Positions 50,101 to 63,300 of a DNA stretch of 64,000 nt are shown piece by piece; the first letter of the stretch is position 1; each line of letters begins with the position of its first letter. Source of the stretch: Onchocerca volvulus (lineage: Eukaryota > Nematoda > Chromadorea > Rhabditida > Onchocercidae); NCBI GenBank assembly GCA_000499405.2, contig HG738137.1, positions 26,465,832 through 26,529,831 on the forward strand, written 5' to 3'. Below the pieces are notes generated by a model. That model was not told where the DNA came from, did not search any database, and was given only the letters and a program-made list of their open reading frames with translations. The translations under genes and the position numbers were made by a program.

Positions 50101-53100
50101 GTATCGAAGAAGTGCGTTAAAACTGTTGTCTTGTGCCGCTCGAGAAAAAAAAGAGCGGGTTTTTTTTTTTTTTTTCTTTACTAATTGAGATCTTTCTTTA
50201 CTTATATTGTAAAATACTTCATAATAGTCGATGAAAGAACAAATTCTAATGAAAATACACTGATCATATCTTGTTGTCAGAATATTTATGATAAGGAATA
50301 ATATTATTAACTAATTATACTTACATCTCATTTATGCTTTTTGAAGACGGGCTGAAGTACATTCACAAGCAGCATCCTCATCAACATCATCATCAGCAGC
50401 AACCGCTGCACACCTTCAAATAGTGCGACAGCAGAATCCAGTTAATACTGGAACAGTTGATAGAATTGGGCGTAAGTCGAATATTTGCGACAATAATAGT
50501 ATAGCTTCTTCTCCCGTATTGCATGAAAATCGCCATCCACTCAAACGACGCCTTTTAGCAGCTGCGGAACATCTCGACGAACCGCAAGCATCCACAAGCA
50601 AAACTTCTAAATTGGTACAAAATTTGATGTCTTATTTGAATTCCATGTTTGTTTCTTTTTTTTTTTTTTTTTTTTATTTTTTTTAGAGGCAATCTAGCAG
50701 TATATCTCTATTCGGCCCAGATAAAATGTTTAATCAGTCGTTGAAACTGGTTAAATTCTCATTCTCATTTTGTTTTTCGTCATTATTCTTATCTCGTTTT
50801 TTTTGTTTTCAAAAATGTTTACGAATTATTCAGATCATATCTCGTGCTGTCCGAATCCTATCAGTTATTGTTAAGATCATGTCTGAATTTTCCAATTTAA
50901 TGATTTATTTTTAGGAAACATCCAAATCTAATGTAAATGTTACAAATCCAGTCTGTATTTCGTTACCTGCAACACATTACAAAACACCAGTAGTTCCTCA
51001 ACGAAGTTTCAATAGTGCTAATAATATCAATGCTGCAAGTGAGACTTCCGTTCCTGCTGCACAAACGGTAATAATAGTAACTTCTCAACCTACCAGTCAA
51101 CTTGTGGCTTCGAAGAATGCACAAGCTCATCAGCGAATATATCCCTCCTCAACGGTTCCACATGTATGTTTATAAATTTTTTTTATTTTGATTTAAATAT
51201 ATCGCATGTAATTGCGTCGTCATTACAAAATACGCACTATGTCTTTATTTTTTGAGATGCCAGGAAAATTTCGAAGTCTTATTTTTCTTATAATCATTCT
51301 TTTTTAATTGTTCGGTCTGTCTTATAAATTATTATTGGGATGCTTTTAGCTTGTGTCATCCCGATTATATGTGTAGAAAAAATTAATAAATAAAAAAAGT
51401 GGCAGCACGGAATATTCAATTCAAGTTCACATCATTTAGTTATCTTTTATTATTTTTGTTTAGAATACCAGTGCAGCGGCTAATAAACCATATATTTTAA
51501 CTTTAAATGATATGTCAACAACCCGAAACGATGGTACGTCACGTCGAAGTCGCATGCGTAATATTACTACAGAAACGTTTGCTACGTTGAATAAACCGCA
51601 GCCAATGTTCTGCGAACATATGCCGAAATTAAGCATGTACAGTAACTGGCAACAAGTTAGTTGTTTTCTGTTATAAGATTTGCCTTTTTTTTTTTTGGCA
51701 TATTAGTTAACATTTTTTTTTTTGACCGCGAAATTTAAATTGGCTTTCAATTTCATATTTAAGGAAATAAGTTCCTTTATTCCATATTCATTTGAATTAG
51801 TCACAGGCAGGAAGCAGTGAAATTTTCCTTAAATAATTAAACTTTTGGATTTTCGATTTTCAAGAACTTTTCAAACACATTCGAGAACCTTGAATTTGTT
51901 TAGTGGTTTGATTTTGCTCTGTTTTCAAAACGTTCAATAGTGCAGGAATTTTGTGACGATATATTCGTCTAATCTACTTATTTATTATTCTTTGCTTGCA
52001 GAGTACTGTGGATTCAGAGGAAGCAAAGTTGAATTTGCTTTATATAAGCACGTGTTCGACAAAACCTCGGATGGGTGTTAAACAACTATGGAGGTATACT
52101 ACAGCATTACGTGAAATGGGTGTACTCAAAGTGACACATTCTTCATTTTGGGATTATTCGACTAAAGTATGTAGTTTTTTTTTTTGACATCTATAAAAAT
52201 TAATATTGAAGCTTGTTGAATCAAAACGTATGCAGTTATTTGGTTCGCATTTCATCCTCACTTTTTATCTTCAGAAGTCTACAGTTTTTCCATTTTAATA
52301 TTTTCTTCATTCCTATTGTATTCATCGCACAATGGGTTTCAAACCATAATAAAAAAAATAGTAACCATGTATTCATTTAATACTACTTAATAACAGTTTC
52401 TCTTCATTTTCTTTCTCATCTTTTTTTTTAAGCACATAAGGGGACAATTTTTATGATAAGAATAAGAATAAAAAAGAAGCAAATCTGTTATAGATGCGCT
52501 TACGTCAAAATGCAGCAGCAACAGCAACGACGGTAGCACCAATAAATTCCCAAGCAGTAATTGCTGCCTTTGCCCGGGAACGCTCTTCTGCGATAGCATC
52601 GACATCTGCAACTGTTTCTGCTACTAATGTTACCAATTTTTTACCGCCAAGTAATCCTCCGAACGGAAAGACTGATAGTGATGCAAGCATCAGTGGTAAA
52701 GAAAATATGGCAGTGGTGGAGAAGAATCGGAATGCTTCGACTTCTTTGAAAGAGTATATTTCTCGCATTTTCTAACTTTTTTCTCTCTCTCTCTCTCTTT
52801 CTTTTTGAATACGTCAATTATTATATAATTGTTGAAGATTGTTAATACTGCATAACGTAGAGAATTAATGTCTAGAAAATGATTTCGAGATTCCATGCTA
52901 TTTGTGGATTCTAAAATTATCTATTAAGTATAAATCAACTTCACATACGAATTAGGTTGCTAGGCCTAGAACAATGTGGATGACAAAAATAATCAGCAAC
53001 AGAATGAGAAAAGATCCAATTCATTTAAAATCAAATCGAATTTGATATGAATTTTATCTATCATGATTTAATTAAGGAGAGTGTATTTAAAAAAAAATGA

Positions 53101-56100
53101 TGATAAATTCACAATTGCTTTTAGAATTACCGATAAACAGCAATCACGAAATCGAATTGCAAATGAATCAACAAAAACATTATCTCAAAAAATAGTGGGA
53201 GGCTATTTTTCAAATGAAATTTATGTTTATGTTCGTGGACGTGGACGCGGTCGATATGTTTGTGGTCGTTGTGGGATACGTTGTAAAAAACCGTCGATGT
53301 TGAAAAAACATATTAAGTCAGTTGATTTTTTCTTTCTTTTTTAATGCAGAATTTTGTATCATTTTCCATATTGCTTCTAATCTTTTTTTTCTGGTATCTT
53401 GATTGAATTAGGCAAACTTGGTAAACAGTTTAAATCCAAAGCAGCAAGATTATTCGATTATTGCTGTCATGTATGTTTTTTGTATGATGATGTTTGGGCA
53501 TAAGCATATATTTTAAAGGGGAGTTTTTTTTTTTTTGTATTTTATGCTAATCTTTTCATTATTAATTGCATTATAGAAGCAGGAAAAAACTTTCTCTTCA
53601 TTCATCCAATAGATTATTTTCATATCGCTTACAGGTCACATTCGGATATACGGCCATACGGTTGTAAACAATGTAATTTCAATTTCAAAACAAAAGGTAA
53701 CCTTACTAAACATTTGCAATCGAAAACACATCGTCGTCGAATGGCTGAAAAAGAGAAGCAGAAAATAGCTGAGCAAGATTCGGATAGTGATCATGATCGA
53801 TTAGAAATTGCGAGCCGCAGTGGAACCGCATCAACTTTTAGCAACGATCCACTTTCAGATGATGAATGGTAAATTCTTCATTTGCAGAATCCCCATGTTC
53901 AGAATTTTAATTTTATCATCTTGTTAAAATAAACATTTTTTAACTGTTCGGCATTTTCTCTTTTTTTTTTAGTTCGTCAGACGAAGAATTGCGACCACTC
54001 TGTAATGACAAGAACAAAAATATGTATCGAAAATTTGGTCAAGGTGATTTCTTTTTTTTGTATGAAGTTTTTCACCTACAAAATTGAAATTGATACTAAG
54101 AAAATTAAGAATTCCTCTTTTTTCTTGCCTCCTCCTTATTTATGTCAGAAGCAATGCGGCTATCATCAAGTTCTATCGGAACTTAATGGATAATCGCACT
54201 GCTTCTATAATAAAATTTTATTATCCTGCAACGTCTATTAAATTTTGTTCATTTAAAAATGAACCTAATTTGCCTTACAAGTTACTGTGTATAAAAAAAA
54301 TTCATCCATCGTCTTATGTATATGACATAATATGATTACTGCCTTTTGATCTAAAATGCCTGCATAAATCAATTTTTTCTTTTTTTTTTTTAATGAAATC
54401 GATTTAATTTCTTCATCATTTGCACGCTCATCACATAAAAGCGCAGTTGGTCACTTTTTTAGTGGAAAATTGCTTTATTACTTCATAATTCATAAATATA
54501 ATTTTCACTAATATTCAAGAAAATATATTAATGGAACGAACAGCTCATACACCACCAATGTTATGGATTGTTGGTGAAACGATTTTTGATTGGTCGATTC
54601 CAAATTGCTTTCGGTCGTGTCATAGCGCACCACCTAGTGCGCGATATCCATCGGAAGGACGAAAGCAACAAAAACTATTGGAAACCAATTTTTTGTTAAT
54701 AAAGGTAATCGTTGATGAGCTTTTGGTAGCAATTTCGATTCACTTACAAAAATTTATGGATTCATTTTACCTTTGTTAATAATAGCTCTTCGAAATTTTT
54801 TATTTAAAAGTTTAGGATACCTCGGAAGACATACGTAGCTCTGAAGTCAAGCAACCAACAACTTCTACTCTACCAGTAGTTCAAACTTTGGTATCTACAA
54901 CTAGTGATTGTTCGCAGCTACAGTCATTATCATCCTTCATAACAGAGCAGCAACCTTCAGTAGGAGCATTTTTCGCTAAGGAGGTCTGTAACAATCTTTT
55001 TATTAAACTTGCTTTTTGTCTAAGTAAATTTGGTGATTTCTGCATGGGTGACTGACAATAAAAAATGAAAAAAAATTAGTTTCTTTTTCTTTTCTCAGTG
55101 TATTATACATATAATCATTTAGCAAATATTATCAGAATAAGTGTCAATGAAGTGTTTTTCTTTTTTTGCATAGTTTTATGTTTTTTTATGAAATTTTTAT
55201 GAAATATCGTTTTATGAAATGCTGCACGTATCACATGTACAGTTATACAGTAAATATTACGTAAATTAGCACGAAATAGAGTAATTCTCTTTTTTTTTGG
55301 GGGGTAGATTGTTACTGTTTGGTCTTATGAATATGGCGTTTTTTTCTTTTTAAAGACGATGATATGTGATATTTGCAAGCGCATATTTCGAAGCTCGACA
55401 GAGATGACATTGCATCGCAAAATCCATTTGATTGGACCGTCGAATTCACGTATACGGTCTTATCAGTGTAGCGAATGTAAATATTCGGTTCGATCACGTA
55501 ACGCTTTACAACGACATATGGAAGAAAGGCATGGAATTGTTGAAAGTTTGCAGACAGAGCAGCTAAATGATTCAGATAATGGTATGTACTATCAGTACGA
55601 TTAATTGTAATTTACGTAAGTTTATTACCTTGCAAAATATCCATCATGAAAATATTATATAAAACCGCATAATCTGATAATATATTGAGTATGAGTGTAA
55701 ATATCATCAATGTTTCAAGTTAACCGAAATGTTCACTATCAAAGATCAATAGTTTCGAAGCGATGATTGATAATTTACATGGTTTGATAGAATATGGCTC
55801 AGTCAGATATTCAGTTTGGACACCATCGTGGAAGATGAATACATGAAATAACATAAATCAGTTATTAAAAGAACTATTTCAGAAGAAACCAATACAAATT
55901 TGTCGTCGATGAATCCACGATCTTTTATGTGTACCGATTGCAATATTGGATTTCGGAAACATGGTATCCTCGCAAAACATCTACGCTCCAAAACTCATGT
56001 TATGAAACTGGAAAGTTTGCGTATTATCCCAGAAGATTCGCTATCACTGATAACACGTAAAGAGGGAGGTGTATATTTGAACGAAATTGATACTACGGAT

Positions 56101-59100
56101 TGTGAGCATGCACGGCAGAGCATTCTCGGTTAATTATTTTGATTTTTCAACTTCATTATTCACAAAGATATTAGTCTGAAATATAATATTTTGGTTTTTT
56201 AGATTATATTTACGATTGCTTTGCAATTATATTTTTCAAAAAGTAAGAAAGAAATTTTAATTTAATAAGAATAATCAAACAAGAAATAAGTTTTAGTTAG
56301 GTTTCGCAAATCGATTAAATGCAATTTGTTTTGAAATGACATAATCTGACTCGATCTGTGAATTTTTTTTTTCAAAGAGGAAGCAAAAGATTGTCATTTG
56401 CCCTTGTCTACTGTTAACAAGTTAAAGTCGTTGTTATTTGTTAGCTGTGATGTGTTAACACTGTAATTAATTGATTTGATATTTCTTTTCCCTAAAAACC
56501 TTGTTCTTATTTCTGCTGTTATCATACCATCTATAATAGAGTCAAGTATGGAAATTGTTTGAATTGGTGTTACCCTTATTTCATTTATTACCTCTTTAAC
56601 TTCTTTTTCCTGCCAAGCTATTTTTTCTGCTGTAAGTTGTTTTTCGGGCGTATCGACATTCCCAATAAGCAGTACTCTTCCTTCACTTACTTTAACTTTT
56701 ATAGGTGAAAATAATCCATGCTTTAAGAGCTCCTTATTGATTCTGACATAAACCATTGCAAAACTTAAGCACTTTCCGTACATAAAAATTAACCTCTTGA
56801 TGATTTTGTACCAAGATTAATTCGACACAATTATCAAAGAATAAAATTTGATTTTCAGGAATCATTTCCACATTACGTGATTCAAATACTTTGGAATGTC
56901 GTGAACAAATGTTGCAGTTACCGGTATCACTGCTACAAACTACAAGCAACAGCAATAACAATAATCATAACACCACCAACATTAGCTATTCGTCGCAACA
57001 GCTGAAGACACAACGTTCTCCGATGCCATCCACTAGTCAATCTGGTACTGAAAATAAGCGATTACTGACTGGTCATTCATATACGTCTAAGCGTCTCGAT
57101 GTCCTAGCAACAAAGATGCCGGTATATGTTTCTCATGTTGATTAGAAAATATAGACGAGGATGATTGGACATTAAAGTCAAGGAGACGAGAGAAGTATTG
57201 GAAAAAAATCTGATCGATTGAATTTATATAATTTGCTTTGTAGATTGGTTGGATTGGAGATAGATTCTTTTTGCTGTTGTGATTCGACAAGGATAGCAAT
57301 AGGCTTTATTGAGTGATACGATATTATACACAGTATTGTACTATATAATAGTAAACAGTAAATGAACAATACACGAGAAGAAGTGGTACTATAGATGAGT
57401 TGACTTTGTCTCGTAGAACTGTAACTGTACATCTAATTAAACTCGAATTGTTCCAAAATCGGAACCTTTTAAATCCTTTCGGGACTCCTTTTCTTCTCAC
57501 ATGTTTATCCTTGTTAATCCATTTAAAATAGTCTTCGCGCTTCTTGACCTTTAACTCCTTGTTTTTAATAATTGTAATACTGTGACCTTTAATATAGCTT
57601 GTTTATTATGATTGCATCCTTTGAATTCGTCAACATCCGGCATTTGATCTTTAGATATTTTTCTATCTATACACAATTACTTACATTTTCGGCTTTCGCT
57701 GAAAAGAAGGATGAAGAAAAAATGCACTTGATTTTGGCAATTTCTCCTCTCTTAAAACTACTTCATTTCAGCAAACAAATATTATTTCATTCCAGCGAAC
57801 AAATATTATAATATTTCAGACTGAAACATCACCCAGAAAATGTGATATGACAACGTCGCAACGGAAAACAGACGACTTAAATGGGAAATCGATCTCTGCT
57901 AACATTTGGATGCCTCCAAAACTTGATGTAAATTCGGTATGAGTTCGAGTTATTTTCTGCTTGTCTTTCATCTGTTCCTTATTTATATTTGCTAAATTTC
58001 AGAAGATATCTGCAACACGAACTTTCGTTTGACATATATAGATTCTTTAATAAAAACTCTTCAATATATTCATTTGCACTTTTTTTTTGTTTTTTCATGT
58101 GGCAGTTCCATTAAAAAGTTGATAGCTTTCATTTTTGGTCAAATAATTTAGATAATAAGTCCTTGAAAATAATTCGGGTAACGATTTCCGAAAATTCTGT
58201 TTAATTTCAGTATTATTTATGCATCCTTGTACTATATTTTTATTATGATCCTTAATTTCATTGTTTAGACTTCCGATCGTCGCTCTGTTGATATAATTGG
58301 TCGTTCAACAGTAGACTCTGCTGCTCTTTCGGATAACGGTAAGTTAATGTTTGGACTTGAAAAAAATTTAAATGTGTTACTGCACAAACTAATCTAGCTT
58401 GTGGTATGTTTTGATCATACAGCATATGTTTTGAAATATGGGATTATGTCAAGGTTTGCATGATTTATGAATCAATTATCGATGTTTAATGATCTTATTT
58501 TATATATAAGATATTGGTTTGCAATTTTTTTTTAATGCATAGGTTCTTCTGTACGATCTGATGAAGCAAACAGTGAAGGGGCTGGACGTAGTGAAAGCTC
58601 GACACCAACGCAACGTGTTTTGGCTGGTACCGCACCATCACCCCTCTTACCAGCTTCTACTAGATGCAATCTTTGTGAGGTCAACTATGAATCCAGCTTT
58701 GATTTGCAGGTAGATCGCCATAGCAGGAGAGCACTCAATTACTTTTTTTACTTGACTGCATTTCGTGAAGTTTACCGAACCTATTTTAATCTTTAAGATA
58801 TGTAATTATTGAATTTTAGAAACGAGAATATAAAGTTGCCGAATTTTTAACATTAGATTGCGCAAAATGATTTATTTACAAAATGATAAAAATTACTTCT
58901 CAGAAACATTGATTAATCTGTTATTATCCCATTATCGTGTGATATTTATTAAAGGTCTGTTTAGGTTCATCTTCATGCTGATCATGTAATGCTTCGAGAT
59001 GGAAAAGATTTTTGTTGTCCAAAGAAACAGTGTGACAAAGTCTATCCAAGTCGTGAAAATCTTAGGCAGCATATTGCTGCACACTATCATGGTGGTGCCA

Positions 59101-60332
59101 CTACACCCTTGCCAGGTTTTGATTAATTAGAGTAACAAATTTAATAAGTGACATCGCTTAAAACAATGAATCTCTCTCTCTGTCTATATATATATATAGG
59201 TTAGGACATTTCAGAATTCGGGATGTATTGTTTCCAACACCATTTTTTAAGATAGTCGTGATGAGATCGAGAACGCAATCATGGTGTTATCAGACGCGAG
59301 TAACACATCAGTAGTTCTGCACCGTAAATCAACGAGTTCAACACTTGGGCAGCACGCAAATTCGGTGCCGAATCATAGTCCAAATGCACCGGAAGAATCT
59401 CATACAGCTTGTTCAAAAATATCTACATCCAGTTCTTCTATGTTAATATCGTCGATGGATTCTGGTGATGTAGATAATGGAATCTCAGTAACGAGGCATG
59501 TCATTTTATAATGAGAAGTTTCAATATGCATTTTGCGAAAATATAATTTATTGAAGCTCTTGTTAACTTATCATTTCACTAAGAGAACTAATCAATGATT
59601 AGAAAAATGAGACAGGAAGAATGGGTGATAAATAGGATGAGACTTTTATTAGAAAAACTGTTGTATGCATATGGTTCACATTACATTTAATATTTCTAAA
59701 TTTTCTTTATTCAGAGACTAAGCTCTTTACTTTTGCACAATTTTGCGATGCAGTTTTTCTACCATTATTTACAGCAATGGAATGGTAAAACAAAGTCAGC
59801 CAATAAAACTCAATGAAGCTGAGAAAGCGAACGGGTACAATACTGTGGATGCAACTATTCTAGTAAAATTCACTTCATAACCTTTTTATATTCTTCGTAA
59901 TTGAAATTGGAGACACATATTATATTTGTTCTATATGTTTCATTCATCTAACGGGAAATGTAACCTTGAGATGGTTGCGTACTTATTAAGAGTGCATTAT
60001 GGTGATTTACTGTTCAGATTAGCATTTAACTATTTCATTCGATTTTTTTTCACTCAATTTTAACACTTCAAATTTAGGATCGGAAGTGGTCTACGTCGAT
60101 GCAGCCAACAGTTACGTCTGCGTCATCTATAAATGCCGCAACAGTATCAACAGCTTTACCTTGTGCTATTTGTGGACAATCATTCCCGGATGCATTTGCT
60201 CTGCAACGACATTGGCTTTCACATGTTTGTGATCGACCACATATTTGTAAGCAATGTGATGCCGGATTTACAACTGCCGACGCTCTGAACATTCATACGT
60301 TAACGCATCAAAACAACAGACGCGAACGATGA
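47158..60332 (+). CDS. sma-9: Schnurri/HIVEP-type zinc-finger transcription factor, SMA-9 orthologue candidate
   Basis: Nuclear cofactor of the DBL-1/BMP Smad pathway in C. elegans (body size, male tail, mesoderm); the role here is inferred. I trace 27 exons, about 1701 aa: 47158-47301, 47527-47955, 48198-48330, 48574-48681, 48991-49206, 49353-49554, 50347-50614, 50687-50749, 50915-51163, 51464-51655, 52002-52166, 52494-52753, 53125-53316, 53635-53868, 53973-54043, 54520-54704, 54816-54983, 55356-55581, 55883-56128, 56859-57121, 57820-57936, 58269-58338, 58543-58709, 58965-59115, 59252-59495, 59775-59862, 60078-60332. The N-terminus has Gly9, Ala and Gln tracts. Fingers: CCHC 389-409; Schnurri pair 856-906 ([30 protein letters not shown]); 1097-1117, 1131-1152, 1185-1207; 1442-1462 (spliced across two exons), 1472-1494; 1646-1666, 1674-1694. 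A HIVEP-like GRGRGRYVC precedes the pair. The start and any upstream exons are uncertain. Exon 25 to 26 needs a GC donor or exon skipping. Confidence 0.9.
56394..56783 (-). pseudogene. Truncated bacterial BON-domain protein gene, Wolbachia-like nuclear insertion (candidate)
   Basis: A 129-codon minus-strand frame wholly inside sma-9 intron 19 (56129-56858). Residues 10-72 form one BON domain: [49 protein letters not shown]. Residues 80-111 begin a second: [29 protein letters not shown]. It then runs into unrelated Asn-rich sequence where the beta-strand 'NG(V)VYL.G' part should follow. The usual lipoprotein signal peptide upstream is absent. BON proteins with two domains are periplasmic lipoproteins of proteobacteria; the wording here is closest to those I recall from Rickettsiales. 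The homologous part is about 56451-56756. No introns and no frameshift or stop lie within that part. Expression is unknown. The alternative, a genuine intronless nematode gene, is unlikely because I know no BON family in animals. Confidence 0.72.
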
Positions 60333-63300
60333 TGTATATGCATATATAAAATACATAGGTTTATTACAAAACGAATGAAACCTGCTGAAATTGCTGATTA
60401 TATGAAGTTGAAGACTTATTTGTTAAAATAGATAGGTCCTTCAGTTCAATCAATCGCATTACATTAGCTGTTAGTTTCGCTTCAACTAATATTTTTTCTA
60501 ATCATTCCAATATTTAATCTTTTTGCGAAATCAAATTTTGTTTGTTTTAAAATTCAAATGTAAATTGTTTGCAAGATCAATGAAGAATGCTTACAATAAT
60601 CCAATATCCTCACATTGTTATATATATCGTAATACTTAATAAGTATTCGTTTACTTAATAAATAAGCAATACGTATGCTTTAAGTTATTTGAATTAATTG
60701 ATCAATAGATTGATTGATTGATTAATCAGTGGACAGCTGCACTAATTTTGCAATATAGAAGTAAAATGATTTCCCAAATGAACCTATCCTTTTACTTATA
60801 AAATCCGTTGAAGCAATTTGTTGTCTTTTTCTTTTCACTTCATTTTACGAATTCAATGAGTTGTTTATTCAATGATGATTGTTTATTTTCGTTTGTAAAG
60901 CATTTGTGAATTGTCCATTATAATTTTTTATTTACTCAGATACTTTTAAACTATTTTTCCTTACTCAGTAGATGCACCGGTTCTCAATTCTAACAAAAGA
61001 TACTATTTATGAACATTTCTAACATATCTTGCAAGGCATAAGCTATTCCAGATATTGTCATATATATATATGTTTCATAATGCTTGGTAACCAGGAAATA
61101 AGTATGCTTTAAATACTTTTTTTTTCGGAAGTGGTGGTATACATTTTGCGCCTTTTTCCTTGTCTTAAAACTCAACTTTTAATTGAATATGTTAAATAAC
61201 TATTAATCGATGAAAATGAATTATATTGATTTTTCTTATCCTGTGACGTAAATAATCATCAAATGATCGGTAAGTTTTAGTAATCCCGGTAACTATTCTG
61301 TTATAATAAAAAAGTAGAATTTTAGCAACATTATAACCTTTTTTTTTTTCAGAAGTGCCACATTTTTAAAACTTTTCATTAAAAAATTATTTAATTTTAT
61401 TGTTTTTTTGAATCATATTTTTTGACGCGGAATTGTTGTACATTTCTGGCTAGCGCTATTAACACGTATATTTTCATTTGAATGCTCATTTTCATATTAC
61501 GCGTTTTCATTTGCCGGTGTTTTTCCCTATTCCACTTTTTCGCATTTGTTTGTTTTCTGAAATTTTAAATTTATGTTATCAAATTCTAATATAAGCAGTT
61601 TTTCTTTTTTTTTTTTTTTTTGTTTTTGATCTCTGGATACTTCTCATCTTTTTGGACTTTTTGCGCGCATTGACGTATAAGGAATGTTCATTCTCCTATT
61701 TCAAAGTTTCAGTTAATATTAACTTGAGAAATGTCGAAAATACTTCTAAATGGTATGCTCTTTATGCTCTTCATTTTAGATGAGTCAGGATTCCGTTTTT
61801 CCTCTTTTATTAACTCTGATTACATTATATATCTAGGAAGTGCACCATATATTTAACTTTCCAAAACAAGGATTAATTTATTCAAAACAAACTAATGAAT
61901 TCAATTCTGAGCTGTTTAGATTCTTCAACATTCCATGATAATTCATTTGAGGAAGCAATTCATTGCCATTTGAGTAAAAATTTGTGATTGCTGCAAAATC
62001 TCCAAAATATTTATGAATAATTGTATAGGCTACTAATTTCATTTCATATTGAGATTTTTGTATAACGCTACGTTTATCGTCTAACTTTTAGCAGTAAGCA
62101 TGCATTGTACTCTCAAGGAAGGCTTGATATAGTTTATCAAATGTTCACTTAAATTTATGACTCCTAAACCTTTTTTGAAGAGGTCAGTATCCTTTTCCAT
62201 GTAGCAAAAAGAGATATGAGGAAGAAAATCACAGTTCTGAAAATTTCTGTTGTGGACTTCATAGAAAATGCGGTGTTTCGATATGATTTTTGAGATTCGT
62301 TGAAGTTCAAAAAAAAGAAAACGATGTGCGAAGCGTTGTTAAATATACTTGCTGGAAATTCTCAGTCTCTTTTTGTACGTTTCAAATATCTTTGTTATTT
62401 AATCGTACATATATACATGTATTGTATATCTTTAAATATTATCTATGTACTTCATTGATCAGTTATTTTAGTTGGAATGTTAATAATGATTAAAAATCGG
62501 TTGTTCGATGAGAACAAAATACACTAATATGGTATCGTTACATGCAATAACGTATGTCTGGAGTTCTAACGATGAAAAATGTGAAGAAACGTAAAATCAA
62601 TCAGCTCATCTATTTATCGTATAATATAAAGGAAGTTGAAAATAATTATTAATAATTATCCCAAATTTTACTGCCAGAATCGATGATAATAAAGAATATA
62701 ATAATTTAATATAATATTACCGAAAATTTGTGACATTATGATGTCAGCAGAAAGCAAATGCGATTAAATGACAAACTTGCAAAGCGGAAAAATGACAAAG
62801 ATTTTGATGAATAATAATATTTTAAATAAATTATCAGTTTATCAAAATCTTTACATTATTTTATCGAAATATTTATATTTTGTTATACATTAATTATACA
62901 TATACAGTGTGATCGGATAATATGTTAGGAAATACATTTACATGAAAATTTTAAAAAATTGGATAATAATCAGTTCTTTAGTTCTGTAATATTCTCTGAA
63001 GAATATTACTAAAAATTTATGTAATAATAAAATGTTATCAAATGATCTGCAAAAATTTACTAAGCGAATAAATTACATTTGTTAATTAATTTAAGTTATT
63101 TTGCTAAATTTTAATTTAGTATTATCAATTGTATGATTGGAATCTAAAGAAGAGGATATAATAAGATAATATCGACTAGTACTAATTATTGCGTCACCAA
63201 ATAATTTCGATTGATACTAAGCAAGCGATGACTGGATAATGTCAATAATAATTAAATATGATCGAATGTTATTAATATAATTTGATAATGATACTCATAT

